6,754 nucleotides of DNA from Chloroflexota bacterium (lineage in GTDB: Bacteria; Chloroflexota; Dehalococcoidia; JACQGW01), in NCBI GenBank assembly GCA_016199325.1, contig JACQGW010000212.1, positions 1 to 6,754 on the forward strand, in the 5' to 3' direction. Both the position numbers and the translations under genes were made by a program. The notes under the pieces are model-generated. The model had not been told where the DNA came from, ran no database searches, and worked only from the letters and a program-made list of their open reading frames with translations. How positions within the stretch are numbered: the stretch's first letter is position 1; the number at the start of each line of letters is the position of its first letter. Shown piece after piece: positions 1-6,754 of this stretch.

Positions 1-52
1 AGCATCGTGGAGACAGTTTCTCATAATGCCAGCGCACTTGGCAAATGACCCA

Positions 53-283
53 CTAGGTCGCGGCCTCGGGGCGGAGCTTGAGCAAGAACCGCTGGCCGTC
101 CTCGAAGACCTCGATGTCCTCGAAGGGGCCGTAGACCTGGAGCGCCGCGAGCAACTCCGTTTTCCCGACGACGACGCCCGAGATGGGTATGGGCCGGAGC
201 GGGATCGGACCGACCGCCGCCTGGCTCTCCGCCATCGCGCCGGTCCCGTCGGGCTCCTGTCCCCGCACGCGTACCTTCGCCAT
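53..283 (-). CDS. Small hypothetical protein, 76 aa
   Basis: I do not recognise this protein. The start is set at the ATG at 283-281 because an AAGGAG ribosome-binding site (295-290 on the minus strand) sits six bases ahead of it. An in-frame ATG fifteen bases upstream (298) would place that Shine-Dalgarno inside the gene, so it is less likely. The product has no cysteine, no signal peptide and no membrane segment. Its first 25 or so residues are polar and probably flexible. A stretch rich in Pro, Ile and Val follows (about residues 26-40), then a likely compact part with GKTELLAAL, an acidic segment (FEDIEVFEDG) and a basic LLKLRPEA end. The GKT is not a P-loop, since the upstream GxxxxG is missing. 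A near-consensus promoter lies about 65 bases upstream, which strengthens the case that it is real. It is transcribed away from the oxidoreductase operon, and no functional link to that operon can be seen. Confidence 0.68.
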   Translation of the reverse strand: MAKVRVRGQEPDGTGAMAESQAAVGPIPLRPIPISGVVVGKTELLAALQVYGPFEDIEVFEDGQRFLLKLRPEAAT

Positions 284-289
284 CACCTG

Positions 290-295
290 CTCCTT
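290..295 (-). promoter_or_regulatory. Ribosome-binding site deciding the start of the small minus-strand gene
   Basis: AAGGAG on the minus strand, followed by six bases (CAGGTG) and the ATG at 283. This spacing favours the 76-residue start over the longer one at 298. Confidence 0.65.
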
Positions 296-348
296 CATGT
301 GTTGTGCGATAGTGAATCCGGTCGGGCGCTTCCCAGGCCGCCCGTCAT

Positions 349-377
349 ATCATACTCGCCTGATGTCAAGCTGTCAA
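349..377 (-). promoter_or_regulatory. Near-consensus sigma70 promoter for the small divergent gene
   Basis: Read on the minus strand, TTGACA (377-372) is followed after exactly 17 bases by TATGAT (354-349). The -35 is a perfect match and the -10 has five of six consensus bases (TATAAT). Transcription would start near 342, giving a leader of about 60 bases before the ATG at 283. The -35 box lies in a perfect tandem duplication, so a second TTGACA (369-364) falls inside the spacer. That copy is only nine bases from the -10 and cannot pair with it. Basis: direct reading plus standard sigma70 rules. Confidence 0.7.
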
Positions 378-379
378 GC
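364..379. repeat. Perfect 8-bp tandem duplication containing the -35 box
   Basis: TGTCAAGC occurs twice head to tail (364-371, 372-379). On the minus strand each copy reads GCTTGACA and so carries a consensus -35 hexamer. Only the distal copy is correctly spaced from the -10 box at 354-349. Confidence 0.9.
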
Positions 380-381
380 AT

Positions 382-393
382 CCCCCCCCCCCC
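382..393. repeat. Homopolymer run of 12 C (G12 on the minus strand)
   Basis: Twelve consecutive C on the plus strand, starting five bases upstream of the outer -35 box of the minus-strand promoter. Runs of this length are prone to slippage in replication and to errors in sequencing, so the true length may vary. Confidence 0.9.
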
Positions 394-453
394 GCCCTCT
401 CGCTCGTTCGCTTGCCGTCTTCCGTCACCGATCGTTGAGCCACGTTCCTGCCA

Positions 454-478
454 GCGCGTAGACGTTTTGTAGACGCGC
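454..478. promoter_or_regulatory. Candidate operator: 25-bp imperfect dyad overlapping a direct repeat
   Basis: GCGCGT (454-459) and ACGCGC (473-478) form a perfect inverted repeat. Two inner pairs also match (A462-T470 and C463-G469). The same segment contains GTAGACG twice (458-464 and 469-475) spaced by 11 bases, about one helical turn. A further inverted AGACGCG (CGCGTCT at 500-506) lies downstream. It sits about 240 bases upstream of the oxidoreductase start and about 75 bases upstream of the divergent promoter, so it could serve either. It does not match an FNR/NNR-type TTGAT-N4-ATCAA box. Regulatory function is inference. Confidence 0.35.
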
Positions 479-599
479 CTTCGTTATCATCGTCACAAAC
501 GCGTCTGAAGGGATCCTCTCACCATTCGAGCGGCTTGCAGAGAGATTGACCAGGCGAACAACCGATATTCTTGACCTCATCCTTGGCGATCTTGGCGTC

Positions 600-608
600 T
601 GCTATGTA
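600..608 (+). promoter_or_regulatory. Possible extended -10 box for the oxidoreductase operon
   Basis: TGCTATGTA has the TGn extension and a -10-like hexamer (TATGTA). No good -35 lies 16 to 18 bases upstream. The best TTG-containing boxes (571-576 TTGACC and 583-588 TTGGCG) are spaced 26 and 14 bases from it. If used, the leader would be about 100 bases long. A promoter of this kind would probably need an activator. This is a weak call. Confidence 0.22.
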
Positions 609-623
609 ATTGCATTTCATCGT

Positions 624-643
624 CGGTGGTGCCCCACCGGGCA
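624..643 (+). promoter_or_regulatory. Two overlapping, mutually exclusive hairpins in the putative leader
   Basis: CGGTGG (624-629) can pair with CCACCG (634-639) around a four-base loop. TGCCC (630-634) can pair with GGGCA (639-643) around another four-base loop. The two stems share bases, so only one can form at a time. They lie 70 to 90 bases upstream of the alpha-subunit start. No poly-T follows either stem, so neither is an obvious terminator. Confidence 0.25.
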
Positions 644-703
644 TGAGTACTTGGCGGTTCGTTGTCTCTCGGCACCGCTCCAGGCAAACGACTGAAAGCG
701 AAC

Positions 704-709
704 GGGGAG
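704..709 (+). promoter_or_regulatory. Ribosome-binding site that sets the alpha-subunit start
   Basis: GGGGAG is followed by five bases and the ATG at 715. The reading frame is open further upstream (TTG at 610, ATG at 643), but those starts would put 24 to 35 residues ahead of the twin-arginine motif. The Shine-Dalgarno and the position of the Tat motif agree on 715. Confidence 0.7.
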
Positions 710-714
710 TGTCT

Positions 715-3700
715 ATGCCGAATCGTATCTCACGTCGTCACCTTCTCAAGCTCGGGGCCGGCGGGGTCGCCGCGGCGGCTGCCACGCTGCTGACGCGAGA
801 CCTGGCCTACCTGGAGCCGGTGCCGGAGATCGCCAACCCGCTGACCCTCTATCCCAATCGGGACTGGGAGCGGGCCTATCGGGCGCTCAACCAGTTCGAC
901 TCCAGCTTCGTCTTCCTCTGCGCGCCCAACGACACCCACAACTGCCTGCTCAGAGCACAGGTCCGCCAGGGCATCGTCACCCGCATCGAGCCCTCCTATC
1001 AGTACGGCCAGGCGACGGACTACTACGGCAACCAGGCGTCACACCGCTGGGAGCCGCGGGCCTGCCAGAAGGGGCTCGCGACCGTCCGCAAATTCTACGG
1101 CGATCGGCGCATCAAGGGAGCGATGGTCCGGAAGGGGTTCCTTGCCTGGGCCGACGCCGGCTTCCCGCGCGACCCGGCGACGGGAAAGCCGGACCCGAAG
1201 TACCTCCAGCGGGGCAAGGACGAGTGGGTCAAAGTTCCCTGGGACCAGGCGTTCGAGCTCGCGGCCAGGGCGATTGCGAACATCGCGACCACCTACACCG
1301 GCCCGGATGGCGCCGCCCGGCTCCAGCAGCAGGGCTACGACCCCGACATGATCGCATCGATGGAGGGCGCCGGGGTCCGGTCGATGAAGTTCCGCGGCGG
1401 CATGCCGTTCCTCGGCGCCACGCGCTGCATGGGCATGTACCGCTTCGCCAACATGATGGCGCTGCTGGACGCCAGGCTGCGCGGCGTTGGGCCAGACAAG
1501 GCCATCGGCGCCCGCGGCTGGGACAACTACACCTGGCACACCGATCTCCCACCCGGCCATCCGCTCGTCACCGGCCAGCAAACCGTCGACTTCGACCTCT
1601 TCACGGCCGAGAACGCCAAGCTCATCACGCTCTGGGGGATGAACTGGATCTCGACCAAGATGCCGGACGGCCATTGGCTGACCGAGGCGCGGCTCCGCGG
1701 CAGCAAGGTGATCGCCATTTCCGCCGAGTACCAGTCGTCCGCCAACAAGGCCGACGAGGTCCTGATCATCCGACCGGGCACCGACGCCGCCCTCGCGCTC
1801 GGCTGCGCCCGGGTGATCATCGACGAGCGGCTCTACGACGAGGAGTTCGTCAAGTCCTTCACCGACCTGCCGCTGCTCGTCCGGATGGACACGCTGAAGC
1901 TGCTCAAGGGCGGCGATCTCGAGAAGGACTACAAGCCGGCCGAGCTGAAGAACTTCGCACGGGTCATGCCCGCCGGCGCGGCCGCCGAGCCCAACGCGAT
2001 GCAGGGCGCCCAGCAGATTCCAGAGCTCCTGCGCAACGAATGGAGCGATGCGCTCGTCTGGGACCGGAAGACGAACGGGCCGAAGATCGTCACCCGAGAC
2101 CAGGTCGGCAAGTTCTTCTCGGAAGGGGGACTGGACCCGGTCCTCGAAGGGAGCTTCGAGGTGGCGCTCGCCGATGGCAAGCGGGTGGCAGTGCGCCCGG
2201 TCTTCGATCTGGTTCGGGAGTACCTGAAGGAGCTCAGCCCGGCGAACGTCGCCGGCCTGACCTGGGCGCCGGAGGCCGGCATTCTCAGCCTGGCGCGGCA
2301 GATCGCCCGGAACCCGGAGTCCACTCTGCTGGTGCATGGCGTCGGGCCGAATCACTTCTTCAACGCCGACCTGAAGGACCGCGCCATCTTCCTGCTCGCC
2401 TCGCTCACGCGCAACATCGGCTATCTCGGTGGCACGCCGGGCGCCTATGCCGGCAACTACCGCGGCGCGCTCTTCAACGGCGTGCCGGCCTTCGTCCAGG
2501 AGGACCCGTTCAACATCGAGCTGGACCCCACGAAGCCGGCGAAGCTGAAGGGCTACTTCAAAGCCGAGTCCGCCCACTACTACAATTACGGCGACCGACC
2601 GCTTCGCGTCGGCAACAAGCAGTTCACCGGCAAGAGCCACATGCCAAGCCCGACCAAGCTGTTCTGGGCGATGAACTCGAACTCGATCCTCGGCAACGCC
2701 AAGGGCGCCTACGACGTCGTCGTGAACACCCTGCCGAAGATCGAGGCGATCTTCATCAGCGACTGGTGGTGGACCATGTCCTGCGAGTACGCCGACATCG
2801 TCTTCGGCGTCGATAGCTGGGGCGAGGTGAAATACCCGGACATGGCCGGGTCGGTCTCGAACCCCTTCGTCACGGTCTACCCCCGGACTCCCCTGCCGCG
2901 CATCTTTGATACCCGCGCGGACATCGAGGTCGAAGCCGGCGTCGCCAGGGCGCTGGCGAAGATCACCGGCGACCAGCGCTTTGCCGACCACTGGGCCTTC
3001 GTCGAGGGCAATCGTGTCGACGTCTACCTCCAGCGGATCGTCGACAACAGCAGCACGCTGCGCGGCTATCGGTTCAACGAGATGGAGGTGAAGGCGCGGC
3101 AGGGCATTCCGGTGCTGAAGAACGTGCGCACCTACCCGCGGGTCATGGGGTGGGAGCACACCCAGGAGAGCCGGCCCTGGTACACGAAGACTGGACGGCT
3201 CGAATTCTACCGCGACGAGGACGAGTTCATCGAGTACGGCGAGAATCTCCCCGTCTACCGCGAGCCCATCGACGCCACCGTCCACGAGCCGAACGTCATC
3301 GTCGCGGCGTCCCATCCGGCCATCCGGCCGGCGGCGCCAGAGACGTACGGCCTCAAGCGGGACGATCTCGCTACCGAGGTGCGCCAGGTGCGCAACGTCG
3401 TCAAGACCTGGGCCGAGCTGAAGACCACCGATCACCCACTCAAGCGAGACGGCTTCACCCACCTGTTCATCACGCCGAAGTACCGCCACGGTGCCCACAC
3501 CACGCCCGTCGACATCGACATGTCTGCGCTCTTCTTCGGCCCGTTTGGCGACCCGTTCCGTCGCGACAAGCGCATGCCCTACGTCAACGAGGGATACGTG
3601 GACATCAACCCGAAGGATGCCAGGGAACTGGGCATCGAGGACGGCGACTACGTGTGGATCGACGCCGATCCCAGCGACCGACCGTATCGCGGCGCCAAGC

Positions 3701-4176
3701 CGACCGACGCCGACTACAAGGTGATGCGACTCATCTGTCGGGCACGCTACTACAACGGCATCCCGCGCCGCGTCCTGCGGATGTGGTTCAACATGTATCA
3801 GGCGAGCCACGGCACGGCGCTGGCCCATCAGCAGCGGCCCGACGGCCTGGCGAAGAACCCCAACACGAACTACCAGGCGATGTTCCGCTCCGGCGGTCAC
3901 CAGAGCGCGACGCGAGCCTGGCTCCGGCCCACGCTGCTGACCGAGAGCATCGTCCGCAAAGCGTATTACGGCCAGACCATCGGCAAGGGGTTCGAGTCGG
4001 ACGTCTACTGCGCCAACGGCGCCCCGAAGGAGGCGTACGTGAAGATCGCCAAGGCCGAGAACGGCGGCCTGGAGAACAAGGGGCTCTGGCGAGGCGCCCA
4101 GCTCGGCCTGCGACCGACCTACGAGCACGAAGCGATGAAGCGGTACCTGGCCGGCGGGTACGTGGAGGTGAAGTAA
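715..4176 (+). CDS. nxrA: Molybdopterin oxidoreductase catalytic (alpha) subunit, NxrA / periplasmic nitrate reductase type
   Basis: A 1153-residue catalytic subunit of a type II DMSO-reductase-family enzyme. It would interconvert nitrite and nitrate, or act on a related oxyanion, at a Mo-bisPGD site. Residues 6-12 (SRRHLLK) and the hydrophobic stretch to about residue 26 form a Tat signal, placing the enzyme outside the cytoplasmic membrane. The FS0 cluster region reads C69-x3-D73-x3-C77 with C117 further on. NarG has H-x3-C-x3-C at the first three positions, so Asp replaces the central Cys. Asp277, in [12 protein letters not shown], matches the Asp molybdenum ligand of NarG/NxrA. The main Mo-binding domain follows, and the C-terminal dinucleotide-binding domain lies around residues 900-1080 (including [15 protein letters not shown]). 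The length and several recalled blocks (the CAPNDTHNC region, [21 protein letters not shown]) match Nitrospira and anammox NxrA better than NarG. It overlaps the beta ribosome-binding site. Physiological direction and substrate are not decided by sequence. The family call is firm; the nxrA name is tentative. Confidence 0.88.
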   Translation: MPNRISRRHLLKLGAGGVAAAAATLLTRDLAYLEPVPEIANPLTLYPNRDWERAYRALNQFDSSFVFLCAPNDTHNCLLRAQVRQGIVTRIEPSYQYGQATDYYGNQASHRWEPRACQKGLATVRKFYGDRRIKGAMVRKGFLAWADAGFPRDPATGKPDPKYLQRGKDEWVKVPWDQAFELAARAIANIATTYTGPDGAARLQQQGYDPDMIASMEGAGVRSMKFRGGMPFLGATRCMGMYRFANMMALLDARLRGVGPDKAIGARGWDNYTWHTDLPPGHPLVTGQQTVDFDLFTAENAKLITLWGMNWISTKMPDGHWLTEARLRGSKVIAISAEYQSSANKADEVLIIRPGTDAALALGCARVIIDERLYDEEFVKSFTDLPLLVRMDTLKLLKGGDLEKDYKPAELKNFARVMPAGAAAEPNAMQGAQQIPELLRNEWSDALVWDRKTNGPKIVTRDQVGKFFSEGGLDPVLEGSFEVALADGKRVAVRPVFDLVREYLKELSPANVAGLTWAPEAGILSLARQIARNPESTLLVHGVGPNHFFNADLKDRAIFLLASLTRNIGYLGGTPGAYAGNYRGALFNGVPAFVQEDPFNIELDPTKPAKLKGYFKAESAHYYNYGDRPLRVGNKQFTGKSHMPSPTKLFWAMNSNSILGNAKGAYDVVVNTLPKIEAIFISDWWWTMSCEYADIVFGVDSWGEVKYPDMAGSVSNPFVTVYPRTPLPRIFDTRADIEVEAGVARALAKITGDQRFADHWAFVEGNRVDVYLQRIVDNSSTLRGYRFNEMEVKARQGIPVLKNVRTYPRVMGWEHTQESRPWYTKTGRLEFYRDEDEFIEYGENLPVYREPIDATVHEPNVIVAASHPAIRPAAPETYGLKRDDLATEVRQVRNVVKTWAELKTTDHPLKRDGFTHLFITPKYRHGAHTTPVDIDMSALFFGPFGDPFRRDKRMPYVNEGYVDINPKDARELGIEDGDYVWIDADPSDRPYRGAKPTDADYKVMRLICRARYYNGIPRRVLRMWFNMYQASHGTALAHQQRPDGLAKNPNTNYQAMFRSGGHQSATRAWLRPTLLTESIVRKAYYGQTIGKGFESDVYCANGAPKEAYVKIAKAENGGLENKGLWRGAQLGLRPTYEHEAMKRYLAGGYVEVK
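4164..4171 (+). promoter_or_regulatory. Strong Shine-Dalgarno inside the alpha-subunit tail, setting a GTG start
   Basis: GGAGGTGA, an excellent match to the anti-Shine-Dalgarno, lies in the last codons of the alpha gene and is followed by seven bases and GTG at 4179. This favours the GTG over the ATG at 4215, which would also remove the conserved VFNWQINRE start of the protein. The overlap suggests coupled translation of alpha and beta. Confidence 0.8.
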
Positions 4177-4178
4177 CA

Positions 4179-5306
<1,128 letters not shown>

Positions 5307-5324
5307 GACTGGGGGAAGTGAGAG

Positions 5325-6383
5325 ATGGACACGAGTCGACTCGTTCCGGCCTGGTCGGTCGTCGTGGCGCTGCTCGTCGTCGCGGTCGCCATGGCGGTGA
5401 CCAACGTACCATTAGCGGCGCAGGGGGCACAGCTCACCGCTGTGCGCGTCGAGGGGGCCATTCCGGCCGACCCGGCCGCAGCGGCCTGGGCGAACGTGCC
5501 GGCCTCCCAGGTGCCGCTCATCCCCCAGGCCGGCATCCCGCCGGCGCTGGATAAAGTGAGCGTGCCAAACGTGTCGGTCAAGGCCGTCCACAACGGCGCC
5601 GAGATCGCCATCCTGATGGAGTGGGCGGACCAGACGCGGGATGCGAGCAGCACGGTGGTCACCGCGTTCCGCGACGCGGCGGCCATCCAGTTTCCCGTCG
5701 GCGCCGAGGTGCCCAACGTCTGCATGGGCGCGCCGGGGCAGATCACCAACCTCTGGCACTGGAAAGCCGACTGGCAGGAGGACATCGACAAGGGCTACCA
5801 GGAGCTGGCGCAGGCGTATCCGAACCTCTTCAAGGATTACTATCCGTTCGTGCCCAACGGCGCCGGCCAGCCCCAGTACCCGAAGGACTTTGCCGCGCCG
5901 GCGGCGAGAGCCTATATGCTCGGCTGGACGGTCGGCAATCCGCTGTCGCAGCCGACCCGCACCAGTCCGGTCGAGGAGTTGAACGCGGCGGGCTTCGGCA
6001 GCGCGACGTCGAAGAGCCTCCAGCACGTCGGCGGCAAAGGGGTCTGGGCCAACGGCAAGTGGCAGGTGGTCTTCGTCCGGGCCCTCTCCGTCCGCGATCC
6101 CGACGCCGCCCTCCTCACGCCGGGCAAGACGACGCAGATCGCCTTTGCCGTCTGGAACGGCGCAAACCAGGAAGTCGGCGCTCGCAAGCAGGTGTCCAGC
6201 TTCGTGTCGCTCCAGATCCCAGCGACAACCGGGTCGTCGGCGCAGCCGCAGGCGACCGCCACAACCCAGCCAGCCACCGTGCAGCCAACTGCGGTGCTCC
6301 AGTGGGCGCCGATTCTCTGGCCGACCATCGGGATCCTCGGGCTCATGCTAGGGCTCGTCCTCCGCGGCCGAGTTCGCTGGTAG
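5325..6383 (+). CDS. nxrC: Heme b (gamma) subunit, ethylbenzene-dehydrogenase-type, membrane-anchored
   Basis: A 352-residue protein with the ethylbenzene dehydrogenase heme-binding fold, the usual partner of periplasmic type II enzymes (EbdC, SerC, DdhC, NxrC). It would pass electrons between beta and a cytochrome c or the membrane. Residues 9-31 form a hydrophobic signal or signal anchor. Met134, in VCMGAPGQITNLWHWKADW, and Lys288, in GARKQVSSFVSL, fit the Met/Lys axial heme ligands known from EbdC. There is no CxxCH, so this is not a c-type cytochrome. A Thr/Gln/Pro/Ala-rich linker (about 300-323) leads to a second hydrophobic helix (about 326-346) ending RGRVRW, which looks like a C-terminal membrane anchor with a basic cytoplasmic tail. 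GGGGGAAG (5311-5318) is the ribosome-binding site, 18 bases after beta. The nxrC name follows the context. The ligand assignment is by pattern only. Confidence 0.8.
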   Translation: MDTSRLVPAWSVVVALLVVAVAMAVTNVPLAAQGAQLTAVRVEGAIPADPAAAAWANVPASQVPLIPQAGIPPALDKVSVPNVSVKAVHNGAEIAILMEWADQTRDASSTVVTAFRDAAAIQFPVGAEVPNVCMGAPGQITNLWHWKADWQEDIDKGYQELAQAYPNLFKDYYPFVPNGAGQPQYPKDFAAPAARAYMLGWTVGNPLSQPTRTSPVEELNAAGFGSATSKSLQHVGGKGVWANGKWQVVFVRALSVRDPDAALLTPGKTTQIAFAVWNGANQEVGARKQVSSFVSLQIPATTGSSAQPQATATTQPATVQPTAVLQWAPILWPTIGILGLMLGLVLRGRVRW

Positions 6384-6390
6384 CAGGACA

Positions 6391-6396
6391 AGGAGG
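6391..6396 (+). promoter_or_regulatory. Ribosome-binding site of the chaperone gene
   Basis: AGGAGG lies twelve bases before the ATG at 6409. The spacing is long, but no better start codon lies closer. An in-frame TTG at 6397 directly abuts the site and is too near. Weak translation relative to the structural genes is possible. Confidence 0.55.
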
Positions 6397-6408
6397 TTGG
6401 CGCACGCC

Positions 6409-6754
6409 ATGGTGACATCGACACTCGTACCGGCAGAACAGAGCAGGCCTACGCCGGCCGAAGCGAGTCTGGGGCTGGCGATGGCCTATCGGCTGCTCGG
6501 CCAGGCATTCCGGTATCCGGACCGCGCCGACGCGGTGCTCCGCCTGGTAGACGAGCTTGGCGACAGCCTCGCCGTCATCTGTGAGGACCCACCGGCAGGG
6601 GCATCGGCCGGCACGGACCGGGGAGATGCTTCGCTGCGGCTCAGCATGACGGGGGGCGTCTGTGACGATCCACCGGCTGGTCCAGCGGCCGGCACGCCTG
6701 AGGGAGATGCTTCGCTGCGGCTCAGCATGACGGGGGAGGACTCTCGCCCACCAC
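6409..6754 (+). CDS. TorD/NarJ-type assembly chaperone, partial, with repeat-derived insertion
   Basis: The reading frame opens at ATG 6409 and stays open for 115 codons to the window edge, so the 3' end is not seen. Residues about 19-56 (SLGLAMAYRLLGQAFRYPD then a leucine-rich helix) resemble the N-terminal helices of TorD/NarJ-family chaperones, which bind the Tat signal and apo-alpha subunit and help insert the molybdenum cofactor. The position right after the three structural genes supports this. From Cys58 the protein changes character: two 27-residue units rich in Pro, Gly, Ala and Ser (sharing GDASLRLSMTG) are encoded by a tandem 81-base repeat. Neither unit introduces a stop or shifts the frame. 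The insert probably lies in a loop, but whether the chaperone fold resumes after it cannot be seen. It could be a functional protein with an expanded loop or a gene on the way to decay. Confidence 0.68.
   Translation, partial: MVTSTLVPAEQSRPTPAEASLGLAMAYRLLGQAFRYPDRADAVLRLVDELGDSLAVICEDPPAGASAGTDRGDASLRLSMTGGVCDDPPAGPAAGTPEGDASLRLSMTGEDSRPP
6578..6739. repeat. Two tandem 81-bp units with an interspersed-repeat core, inside the chaperone gene
   Basis: Unit 1 (6578-6658) and unit 2 (6659-6739) match at 68 of 81 positions by my count. A core of 35 bases is identical in both (6621-6655 and 6702-6736). It contains GATGCTTCGCTGCGG and CTCAGCATGACGG, with ATGCT and AGCAT as five-base inverted arms. 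The 81-base unit is 27 codons, so the reading frame is kept. Short repeats of this general form are, from memory, scattered in intergenic DNA of Chloroflexota and other environmental genomes. On the minus strand they produce a spurious frame with a repeated MLSRSEAS. Confidence 0.88.

Noticed and set aside
27..43. Hairpin TGCCA-N7-TGGCA downstream of the small minus-strand gene as a terminator
   Set aside because: The stem is only five base pairs, the loop is seven bases, and no run of T follows on the minus strand.
462..695. An open frame of about 77 codons (plus strand) just before the operon, including FERLAERLTRRTTDILDL
   Set aside because: It looks somewhat protein-like, but has no ATG or GTG start, only a TTG at 546 with a weak purine stretch ahead of it, and it overlaps the alpha ribosome-binding region closely. 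It could be a decayed gene remnant, but I cannot support it.
610..714. N-terminal extension of the alpha subunit from TTG 610 or ATG 643
   Set aside because: It would bury the twin-arginine motif 30 to 40 residues into the protein. The GGGGAG site and the ATG at 715 give a standard Tat leader.
1039..4128. A 1029-residue open frame on the minus strand, antisense to the alpha subunit
   Set aside because: Long antisense frames are common opposite GC-rich genes because strong third-position GC bias removes stop codons. The plus-strand frame has clear family motifs, a Tat signal and a ribosome-binding site; the antisense product shows no recognisable domain.
3150..4178. Upstream in-frame extension of the beta subunit reaching back to 3150
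   Set aside because: It overlaps the alpha subunit in another frame and is rich in Arg and Pro, as expected of a shadow frame. The Shine-Dalgarno at 4164-4171 and the conserved protein start both place the real start at 4179.
6486..6728. Minus-strand 80-residue frame with a repeated MLSRSEAS peptide
   Set aside because: It is the reverse translation of the tandem repeat within the chaperone gene and has no ribosome-binding site or domain of its own.
6578..6739. CRISPR array
   Set aside because: There are only two units, directly tandem with diverged flanks rather than unique spacers between equal repeats, and they lie inside an open coding frame.

Overview
The window holds a four-gene operon on the + strand for a periplasmic-facing, type II DMSO-reductase-family molybdoenzyme. 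It lies behind a roughly 430-base intergenic region that also carries a strong promoter for a small gene on the opposite strand. GC content is high. The catalytic and iron-sulfur subunits look most like the nitrite oxidoreductase / periplasmic nitrate reductase branch known from Nitrospira and anammox bacteria (NxrA/NxrB), not the cytoplasmic NarGH branch. This placement rests on motif recall, not on a search.

Layout: 53-283 (-) is a 76-residue protein of unknown function. 284-714 is intergenic. It contains a near-consensus sigma70 promoter facing the small gene, with a duplicated -35 box and a 12-C run beside it, plus a dyad/direct-repeat element at 454-478 and a pair of mutually exclusive hairpins at 624-643 ahead of the operon. 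715-4176 is the alpha subunit, with a Tat signal, one Fe-S cluster and the Mo-bisPGD cofactor. 4179-5306 is the beta subunit, with 15 cysteines for three [4Fe-4S] clusters and one [3Fe-4S]. 5325-6383 is the gamma subunit, an ethylbenzene-dehydrogenase-type heme b protein with an N-terminal signal and a C-terminal membrane anchor. From 6409, running off the window, is a TorD/NarJ-type assembly chaperone. The spacings of 2, 18 and 25 bases, each with a Shine-Dalgarno sequence, indicate one transcript.

How the genes work together: the chaperone would load the molybdenum cofactor into alpha. Folded alpha would then cross by the Tat system carrying beta, which has no signal of its own. Outside the cytoplasmic membrane, electrons would pass between the Mo site, the alpha cluster, the four beta clusters and the gamma heme. 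The sequence cannot tell whether the enzyme works as nitrite oxidase, nitrate reductase or on another substrate.

Organism: the chaperone gene is interrupted in frame by two tandem 81-base units that contain a short GATGCTTCGCTGCGG-type interspersed repeat. From memory, such repeats are scattered in Chloroflexota (Thermomicrobia-like) and some other environmental genomes. Together with the GC content and gene order this suggests a Chloroflexota-like bacterium, held at low to moderate confidence. The most notable points are the repeat-derived insertion inside a chaperone gene, the apparent presence of a Nitrospira/anammox-type oxidoreductase in such a host, and the unusually clear promoter architecture of the small divergent gene.
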